This document shows positions 35,966 to 64,000 of a stretch of DNA of 64,000 nucleotides, in pieces. The notes under the pieces are model-generated. The model worked only from the letters and a program-made list of their open reading frames with translations. It was not told the origin of the DNA and did no database searches. Location: positions 13,120,856-13,184,855 of the forward strand of contig NC_064040.1 in assembly GCF_932526225.1 (NCBI RefSeq), given 5' to 3'. Origin of the DNA: Nematostella vectensis. Its lineage: Eukaryota; Cnidaria; Anthozoa; Actiniaria; Edwardsiidae. The translations under genes were made by a program, and so were the position numbers. Numbering within the stretch: the stretch's first letter is position 1; each line of letters opens with the position of its first letter.

Positions 35966-38900
35966 ATGGCGTCTGCGAGGAATATCGCTAACAAATTGTT
36001 TGTAGCTAAATTGCCGTGGACTGCGTGCCGAGGTAAGAAGAGCGGCCTTGTTGCTTATGAGTCTGTATATTTTAAGCTTAACTATCCGATATCAACGTTT
36101 AGTATTTTCTAAGTCTGCAAATTTAAGAAAAAACCGTGCATAAGGTACCACGAAATTTGTTTTGCATTTTTCTGCACTGTCATAGAGTATCCCAGTCGCA
36201 GTAGACTTCAGTGTGCAAACGTCGATCACATATGCAGCCTGTTGCAATAAAATGTATATCACACCTGTCAACCTCCGAAAATCTCAAGGCTTGAGAAGTT
36301 TTTTTTGGAGGGATGGGTATGTATATTATTTTTTGGGGGAGGGGTGGGTATATTCTAGCAAGTTGCCGAATAGAAAGCTCTCGCGCACAAATCCACTCTA
36401 TAGATCTCGCGAAGGTGTTAGATAAATTGCGTTATGCAAGGAAATCCGTGCAAAATGTCAATTTTCTATATACAGTCGAAGCTCTCTGAGCAACTGCTCT
36501 CGTAAGCGACCAGCTCCGATAACGACCACGATCATGAATCACCAATTGAATTGTCACACAAACTCTGTAATTCTAAGCTCTCGTAAGCGACCAGCTTATC
36601 GTTGTGACCAGCTCCGTTAACAACCACAATTTCAAACCACTAACTGAGATTTTCTTATATTTTTATATAGCTCTCGTAAGCGACCACAATGATGTTTGGC
36701 TTTACAACATCAGTCAACACCTGATAAACATCATATCCAATGCATTCTGAAATCACATATAAAGCAGAAATGTTGTAATGTTTCACAAAAGCTGCCTTTC
36801 CAGTAGACAACCATTAAAGAATTTCATAATTACAATTTTCTAAATTCAATCTCAACCATGGGATTGACATTTCTTTGTCTCCAGAAAATGTATAAATGCA
36901 AAGAATCTTTAGTCCATTGCCAGCTCCACGATTTATCCTTTATCCAGTTATAATAGCTGTCCACTTGTTTGTTGCACGCCTTAGAAATTGGCTAACAAAA
37001 GACGCCATGTGATCGTTGTAGATGCAGAAGATATTCTCATGACAAAAAGATTAAGTCGTCGATATAAACAAACATAACGAGCAACTTTGCGTAGAATTAA
37101 CTCTCGTGATAAATCAAATACCTAGTTTTAAAATCAAGAAATAAACCAAAATATTACGGCGTTGTTATTATCACGATAACTTTTAAAGCAAGCTCTCCTA
37201 AGAGACCAGCTCTGTTAACGACCACAATTATCAGTTCCCGAGGTGGTCGCTTACGAGAGCTTCAACTGTAATAATTTTTGGAAGCGATAAAAAGCGGGAG
37301 ATTTAGTGCTCAACATGGGAGAGCGGGAGAAAATCTTGAGACTCCCTCCTAATATGGGAGAGTTGACAGGTATGCTAAGTGTGTTGCCGTTATTTCTATT
37401 GTTGTGTGGTCAGCTGAGAGAAGTGGTCTCATCAATGTTAAGGCTGTTTGTAAACAATGTCGAGAGGTTCTTAAAATTGGTTTGCCAATATTTCTATCAA
37501 GATTGCTGGCAATTTGGCATTTTTTTTTTCATGAGGCTTAAAGCAGCATTGTCACCAGTTTACTTCCGGTCGATTACCTAACAATATCCGATGATTTTTA
37601 ATGGAAAAATGTGAATATTTCAAAATATTGAAAGCAGTGTGTTTATTAGAAGTTTCTTTAAGGATGTGATTGATAATTTAGAGCGGATGGCCTGTTTAAT
37701 ATCTCTGATTTTAATAGATTCTTTTGTATTTTAACGGTTGAGGTTTCGGTTGGACCTCCGGAAGTAAACTGGTGACAATGCGGCTTTAACATCAGAAGGA
37801 GTAGGACTGCATGATTATTGGACTGCAGTTAGTAGGTGGCTTATGGTGTTCTGTTTGTGTTGATTCTGACTTTCAGAAAGCTTAACAGAGCACTTCAAAC
37901 AGTATGGTCAAATTCTCTCCAGTAAGGTCATGTTTGTAAGTATGATGGTGGGGTGGGGGTTGGGGGGATGGGGGAGTACTATATTCTAGGGTTAAAATTT
38001 CTACCTATTGCTATCCTTCAGATGTTTCCATAGGAGTACCATGGGTACCAGAGGCTTTAGCTTCACTTGTTTACTGCCATGCCAGTCTTTGCTACGCTCC
38101 ATACCATAGGAGTACCCCCTGTAACAATTAACCATTACACTTTTCCTCGTTTTATCTTTCATCCACCTTACTACATTATTATTAAATCTCTTTATTCTTT
38201 TTCCCCAAAGTCTAGTCCAAAAATAAAAATACGGGAAAAGAAACTTGGTTTTAAGATTTATCTGTTTATATTCTTTTTAAGGATCTGAAGTCTGGTCGTT
38301 CTAAAAAGTATGGTTTTGTATTCTTCAAAGATGAAGAAGCTTGTGAGAAAGCCATGGGAAACCAGCCACACTTTATTGAAGGTCAAAAGGTAAGTGGATA
38401 TTACAGCAAAGCTTCCCAGCTGGCAGATGTCTCTCTCATTCTTTATTTTATTTATTTTTTGCCAGCTGAAAGACCTCTACTAGCACGGAAAAAAAGTGTT
38501 CTTCAAAACTCTTCAGTGTATTTTACCCTTCAGTGTATTTAACAACCCTCAGGATTTCATAAAAAAAAACCAGAAACCTGATGAGAGGGCCATTTTTCCT
38601 GAGCCCCCCCCCCCACCCCCCTTGGGTTGCTAAAAATACAGAGCCCCCCTATTTCTCCCCCGCCCCCCCCCCCCCCCCCCCCCCAATCAGGATATATTAT
38701 GAACACCCTGTTATGGACCCTTTTAGGTAAGCCAGGCATACTCAAGATTTGCTTGGGCAACAAACCCTGTTGTTAAAGCTTTTTGGCTAGAGACTATGGA
38801 TTATTTGTTGATAAAATTACACAACTATCCAAAACCAAATTTTAACTTAAGCCTATCAGATTTAGAAGTTACAAACACCAAGAAGATTGGAAATAGGCTG

Positions 38901-39105
38901 ATGCAAATAATTTGTTTTTCTACTAGTTCTGAGAGAACACTTCTTTGTTATTAGCTTTGTAAATTGTGTTTACTTTGGCTAAATGTGTTTTGTGCAGGTA
39001 CTCACTTGTCTCTGTCTTTAGGTATTTGTTGAGTTAATGACAACCCCACCAGCAGGAAGTAGTGAGAGCAGAAATCCAAGAAGAAATCGACAAAATGAGC
39101 GATAA
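35966..39105 (+). CDS. SLIRP: SLIRP-like mitochondrial RRM protein
   Basis: Small RNA-binding protein that in mammals partners LRPPRC to stabilise mitochondrial mRNAs. Four phase-consistent exons (35966-36032, 37877-37935, 38282-38389, 39022-39105) give 105 aa (human 109). The N-terminus MASARNIANKLFVAKLPWTA holds RNP2 and the SLIRP-typical PWTA (human RRIPWTA). Next come SLTEHFKQYGQILSSKVMF and then SGRSKKYGFVFFKDEEACEK with RNP1 KKYGFVFF. The C-terminal tail is basic (RNPRRNRQNER). The N-terminal Arg/Asn-rich, non-acidic stretch fits mitochondrial import. The start is the first ATG after the E-box, with no upstream Met in frame. Intron 1 carries two MITEs. Confidence 0.9.
36473..37268. mobile_element. 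796-bp Tc1/mariner-type (pogo/Tigger-like) MITE
   Basis: Starts CAGTCGAAGCTCTC and ends GAGAGCTTCAACTG, flanked by TA on both sides. Subterminal repeats CTCTCGTAAGCGACCAGCTC recur four or more times. No transposase ORF. TIRs beginning CAGT.GAA with CTCGT-type subterminals and TA duplication are typical of pogo/Tigger elements; assignment is inference. Sits in SLIRP intron 1. Confidence 0.8.
37542..37785. mobile_element. Family B MITE, second copy, TTAA-flanked
   Basis: Begins AGCAGCATTGTCACCAGTTT, ends CTGGTGACAATGCGGCT, TTAA at 37538-37541 and 37786-37789. Interior matches the reverse complement of 24330-24574 (GAGCGGATGGCCTGTTTAAT, GTTTATTAGAAGTTTCTTT). In SLIRP intron 1. Confidence 0.88.
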
Positions 39106-39268
39106 CAGTTAACTACATAATTGCAATAACTCTGTACCCTGTTATCTTGGAATTAAACAAGATGGGTGTGGTCCCGAGGGATTCTAGATACAAGACTGTT
39201 GTTATCAATGAACTTGCATGAACTTTGTTTCATTAAGCAACAATTTTATTATGTGAACAGAAAAATAT

Positions 39269-39274
39269 AATAAA
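39269..39274 (+). other. Poly(A) signal AATAAA of SLIRP
   Basis: Canonical AATAAA 164 bases after the SLIRP stop codon, preceding an A/T-rich stretch. Position is typical for a 3' UTR end. Confidence 0.6.
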
Positions 39275-39691
39275 GATAAAAGTAAAAACAATCGATCTTT
39301 GTACTGTTCTGTTATTTACAATATGTAAAATAACATTTATTAAATACCGCAAGGAGTCACATGATGTTCATAGACCTATTTTTAAAAAAATTGCTTGCAC
39401 AACAGGAAATGGTATTTGGCAAATAAAATTTCTAAGTATGGAAGTGGGTGTACTTTTAAGCTAATGTTACTAATGTAATGGTATCAAGTTATCCAAGCTT
39501 TTTTTCGGTCATAGGGTTGTCTTTTTTTATGAACACTGACATTTTTTATTGAAAAAGGATAGAAGGCAGGTGTCATTTCAAGCAGAGGGAGTCAATAGGT
39601 GATTTTCCTATTCAGCCCTTCCTATTGAGGAGTCCCCCTACTATCCTCAGGAAAAAGTTTTAAATGGAGACCCTGAATTGGAGGGTCCGTT

Positions 39692-39846
39692 TAACAGGCC
39701 AGTAGTCTGGAGGAGATTATGATTGCTCTTTTTTAAAAGTCTAAATATATACTGTAATCAAAAGCATCGTTTTAACTTAGTCTCTTGACTTGAGTCAAGA
39801 ACAATCCCCTTAAAATCATAATCTCTCCAGACTACAGGCCTGTTAG
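39692..39846. mobile_element. Palindromic MITE-like repeat
   Basis: Arms TAACAGGCCAGTAGTCTGGA + GGAGATTATGATT on the left, and the complement AATCATAATCTC..CCAGACTAC.GGCCTGTTA on the right, enclosing about 90 bases with the internal palindrome CTTGACTTGAGTCAAG. Lies between the convergent 3' ends of SLIRP and SLC18B1. Confidence 0.7.
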
Positions 39847-39975
39847 ATCATGGTGTGAAAACGGTGTGCTGCCTTCACATCTGCTGGTGACCTGTTTCCA
39901 TGGCAACAGTTAGATCATGGTGTGAAAACGGTGTGCTGCCTTCACATCTGTTGATGACCTGTTTCCATGGCAACA
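39842..39975. repeat. 67-bp tandem duplication
   Basis: Two copies of GTTAGATCATGGTGTGAAAA + CGGTGTGCTGCCTTCACATC + TG.TG.TGACCTGTTTCCAT + GGCAACA, differing at about two bases, so the duplication is recent. Confidence 0.9.
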
Positions 39976-40448
39976 GTTAGACATTCAGGGCTGAGGGGTA
40001 GTTTCCTGTTCATTAACTGCTCTATAACCTTGAGACGATTTTCTCCTTTTTTTCTTTATTCTAGGAATAAGAAACAATCGATAGTATTTTTATCTCATTT
40101 TTATTATTTCGAATAAGCACCTTCCAAGTAATGCAGGGCCATAGGTGGGGTAATAGGAGCATGTGCCCCCATATTTTCAAAAGTTATAAGGACCAATAGG
40201 GACATAGCTGTGCCCCCAATATTTTCTAAATGTTTCTGTATCGTGCCCCCCCTCCCCCCTCAATATTTCTAGGTCTGCTACAAATCCAAATAGCAGGGAC
40301 TATTTTGTCAACCCTTAACACACATTTTCACCCGGCTTTATAGAAATCATCAAATATGACTTGCCTCACCTTTGGCGTCTAAGTGTTACACTAAGTGTTA
40401 TAACCCGTTACTATAGAAAAGATTAGGCTGTCACCCAGCGGGTTAATC

Positions 40449-60206
<19,758 letters not shown>

Positions 60207-61505
60207 CTCTAGGGATCTTTCTCCATCTTTCTCACTCTTTCAGTTATCAATAATGATAATTAATAGTTGTATCAGTGATACAAGGTAAAAGTAAACGCGT
60301 TCCACCCGCGGGGGAATTGTCAAGGCGGGTCATGGCGGCGACATTACAGCGCTAAATATGAGGCCAGGCGTTAATTAGCTTGGCTGATTTTTCCGCGTAT
60401 CGGAATCATTCGGGACATTTCTTTGGCGGATAAACACATGTTATGACTGTTTCAGTGTATGGCATGAAATATACAAAGCAAGTTTAGTGTAACAGGACAT
60501 TACTGGGGGAAGGGGGTATAATTTTAACAGGTTTTTTTGGGGAATTTTTTTCATGACGTAAGAAAACGTTACATTCCTGTGAGTGCGACATTTATCTCGT
60601 CTTTGGACGCTCGCGAAGAATAACTTTAGCATTATGTGTTGCTACGCATTGGAAGCTAAAAAAGGACGCCAAGGTTTGTTAAAATTCATATTGTTACTTT
60701 TCATTAAATGGTTCTACAATATAATCGAAACGAGATTTCATAAAAACAATGTGTAAACAAACAAAACCGGGACCCCGACAGGTACGGTCGCCATGGCTAC
60801 TTGAGATTGTAGAAATAGGTTTGATGATTTACTTGTTGTCCTTTATTTACCTTAAATTTGTTAGGAGAAATCCAATCTTTACATCTATTCCATAGCTTGG
60901 CGAGGGGGGGAGGGGTTCGGTCTTGTTGTTGAAACGAGCAAGAAACTTTTATTATCACAGGTAACCTCAACTTGGATATTGTGCCTTCGATGTAGCCTGG
61001 ATGAAATTTATTAAGCTATTTTGGGCGAGTAAATTGGGAACTCAACAGCGTTACTCTAGAAATACTCGCACAAAAAGACTAAAAAAAATTATCCAGACTA
61101 CTTTGAAGAAACTACAACCAAGTACGAACATTATAGAGATTTTTAAGATTTTTATTTCATAGTAGAATAAACGGCTCATTTTAACTCCATATGTGATTGG
61201 TCACTCCCATTTTAAACATATTCCCCACGGGTTGTGTTGTCCTTCGTATGTATTGCCTTATATGGGCATAGATGCCCATATTTAGAAGAGCTAAAGTTTT
61301 CGCGCTCCCTGATCTCCAGAAAACATGGTAAAAAATACTCATTCCTGTCAATTTGCGACTCGCGGCAAAAATTATTTACCAAAACTTGCTCGCTTGGTCA
61401 AATCTTTTCCTTACTAATCCTATAAAGTCCTTAGACCCAGGCCTCCAAGTGATTGACCGAGCGGGTTTGAAGGTCACCCAAATATTGATATGAAGGGTGC
61501 GGCAC
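60207..61505. other. 5' flank of SLC18B1
   Basis: Region upstream of the SLC18B1 start codon. A G/A-rich tract lies at 60901-60915. No TATA box or other gene is recognised. Confidence 0.4.
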
Positions 61506-61660
61506 CAGGGGGTGTAGCCAGTCGGGGTGTCCCCCCCCCCTCCCTCTAGCAGCCAAAAATACAGTAAGTGTATGAGACATTATCTAAAGTACAGGAGAAA
61601 ATGCCCCGAAAGGGCCTTTTGGGCCCTCCAGTCCTGTTAAAACTCCTATCAACTCCTAGC
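61506..61660. mobile_element. Family A TIR element, fourth copy, right end eroded
   Basis: Starts CAGGGGGTGTAGCCAG. Interior CTAGCAGCCAAAAATACAGT and GAGACATTATCTAAAGTACA matches the other copies. The 3' end after TCCTGTTAAAACTCCT is diverged. Confidence 0.75.
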
Positions 61661-62073
61661 TGCATACCGTGTGTGCTTGGGGTAGCAGTAATCATTTTTG
61701 ATAGATACGCGACTTTCCCTGTATTATTTAACACTTTAAAAATAGAATTGAGCTGTTTTGCTCGTAGGATGGATTTTTCTCGAATTCCCCGCAATTCAAG
61801 CATGTTTCATTCATAATACTGGAATGAACATCAAGTCGGATCGACAAGCTTCAATTCAATTATAAAGTCACGATCCAATGAAAACGTGTTTTACTAGAGA
61901 AGTACACCGTAGTTTTTATAACAGTGATTTGTGTATTCTGCGGATTCTGTTCTCATTTTCTAAGAAGTGGCATGCTTCTATTGAAACTTTGTACGAATTT
62001 CATGTAACGTCTAACATATGACGTAAGTAATCAACGTTAATGTCAAGACCCTCAATAATTCGAATATCAAACT

Positions 62074-64000
62074 AAGCTGTACAGTAGACTATACTGATAC
62101 TAGTACCACGGACCCTGGATAAATCAAACCTCGCATATGGCTGTACAGTAGAACTATACTGATTAGTACCACAGACCCTGGATAAATCAAACCTCACACA
62201 TGGCTGTACAGTAGAACTATACTAATACTAGTACCACAGACCCTGGATAAATCAAACCTCACACATGGCTGTACAGTTGAACTATACTAATACTAGTACC
62301 ACGGACCCTGGATAAATCAAACCTCACACATGGCTGTACAGTAGAACTATACTGATTAGTACCACAGACCCTGGATAAATCAAACCTCACACATGGCTGT
62401 ACAGTAGAACTATACTAATACTAGTACCACAGACCCTGGATAAATCAAACCTCACACATGGCTGTACAGTTGAACTATACTAATACTAGTACCACGGACC
62501 CTGGATAAATCAAACCTCACATATGGCTGTACAGTAGAACTATACTGATTAGTACCACGGACCCTGGATAAATCAAACCTCACACATGGCTGTACAGTAG
62601 TACTATACTGATTAGTACCACGGACCCTGGATAAATCAAACCTCATACATGGCTGTACAGTCAAACTATACTGATTAGTACCACGGACCCTGGATAAATC
62701 AAACCTCACACATGGCTGTACAGTAGACTATACTGATTAGTACCACAGACCCTGGATAAATCAAACCTCATACATGGCTGTACAGTAGAACTATACTGAT
62801 ACTAGCACCACGGACCCTGGATAAATCAAACCTCACACATGGCTGTACAGTAGAACTATACTGATTAGTACCACGGACCCTGCGTAAATCAAACCTCATA
62901 CATGGCTGTACAGTAGAACTATACTGATTAGTACCACGGACCCTGGATAAATCAAACCTCACACATGGCTGTACTTTAGTACTATACTAATACTAGTACC
63001 ACGGACCCTGGATAAATCAAACCTCACACATGGCTGTACAGTAGAACTATACTAATACTAGTACCACGGACCCTGGGTAAATCAAACCTCACACATGGCT
63101 GTACAGTAGAACTATACTAATACTAGTACCACGGACCCTGGATAAATCAAACCTCATACATGGCTGTACAGTAGTACTATACTGATTAGTACCACGGACC
63201 CTGGATAAATCAAACCTCACACATGGCTGTACAGTAGAACTATACTGATTAGTACCACGGACCCTGGGTAAATCAAACCTCATACATGGCTGTACAGTAG
63301 AACTATACTGATTAGTACCATGGACCCTGGATGAATCAAACCTCATACATGGCTGTACAGTAGAACTATACTAATTAGTACCACGGACCCTGGATAAATC
63401 AAACCTCACACATGGCTGTACAGTAGAACTATACTAATACTAGTACCAAGGACCCTTGATAAATCGAACCTCACACATGGCTGTACAGTAGAACTATCCT
63501 GATTAGTACCACAGACCCTGGATAAATCAAACCTTATACTAGCTGTACAGTAGAACTATACTAATACTAGTACAACGGACCCTGGATAAATCAAACCTCA
63601 CACATGGCTGTACAGTAGAACTATACTGATTAGTACCACGGACCCTGGATAAATCAAACCTCATACATGGCTGTACAGTAGACTATACTGATTAGTACCA
63701 CGGACCCTGGATAAATCTAACCTCATACATGGCTGTACAGTAGAACTATACTAATACTAGTACAACGGACCCTGGATAAATCAAACCTCACACATGGCTG
63801 TACAGTAGAACTATACTGATTAGTACCACGGACCCTGGATAAATCAAACCTCACACATGGCTGTACAGTAGAACTATACTGATTAGTACCACGGACCCTG
63901 GATAAATCAAACCTCATACATGGCTGTACAGTAGACTATACTGATTAGTACCACGGACCCTGGATAAATCAAACCTCGCACATGGCTGTACAGTAGAACT
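62074..64000. repeat. 63/65-bp satellite-like tandem array, continues beyond window
   Basis: About 30 copies of a unit CATGGCTGTACAGTAGAACT + ATACTGATTAGTACCACGGA + CCCTGGATAAATCAAACCTC + ACA. Two length types exist: ACTGATTAGTACC (63 bp) and ACTAATACTAGTACC (65 bp). They are interspersed in recurring patterns, suggesting higher-order amplification. Open minus-strand frames (RFDLSRVRGTNQYSSTVQPC) are artefacts of a 3n period in pairs of units. Confidence 0.97.

Noticed and set aside
62452-63917. Repeated frames RFDLSRVRGTNQYS
   Set aside because: Artefact of the 63/65-bp array; no splice or homology support.

Overview
This is a eukaryotic (metazoan) nuclear window: AT-rich, with short exons, GT-AG introns and dense micro-, mini- and TE-derived repeats. 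Protein matches recalled from the human families (PPP4R3, CFAP36, SLIRP, SLC18B1), a PAN plus C-type lectin protein, a beta-helix receptor-like protein and many TIR-type repeats point to an early-branching marine invertebrate. An anthozoan cnidarian is my best guess; this is inference. All exon models were built by hand from reading frame, splice consensus and phase continuity. Every multi-exon model below keeps phase from end to end.

Layout: 3' part of CFAP36 (+, 15-2879); convergent gap with a decayed minisatellite; PPP4R3/SMEK (-, 16 exons, 19764-4965), whose introns hold several minisatellites including a 4.5 kb array of 33-bp units; TE remnants; a Fos/ATF3-type bZIP gene (-, 26031-22468) whose intron carries an inverted-repeat element with four hammerhead ribozyme motifs; a TE-scarred gap; a secreted/membrane beta-helix protein (-, 35531-29164), divergent from SLIRP (+, 35966-39105); then an SLC18B1-like transporter (-, 13 exons, 60206-40449). 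Its introns contain a nested PAN/EGF/C-type lectin gene (-, 50335-49314), a ~4 kb long-TIR transposon encoding a FEN1/XPG-like nuclease with a C-terminal CXC domain, and several small TIR elements. The right end is a 63/65-bp satellite-like array running off the window.

The host genes are functionally unrelated housekeeping or signalling genes: cilium, PP4 phosphatase targeting, AP-1-like transcription, adhesion/receptor, mitochondrial RNA binding, vesicular transport. The unusual content lies in the repeats. The most interesting items are the hammerhead-ribozyme element (22.9-24.3 kb), the nuclease-CXC transposon (54.0-58.0 kb), and minisatellites that abut or reiterate 3' splice sites.
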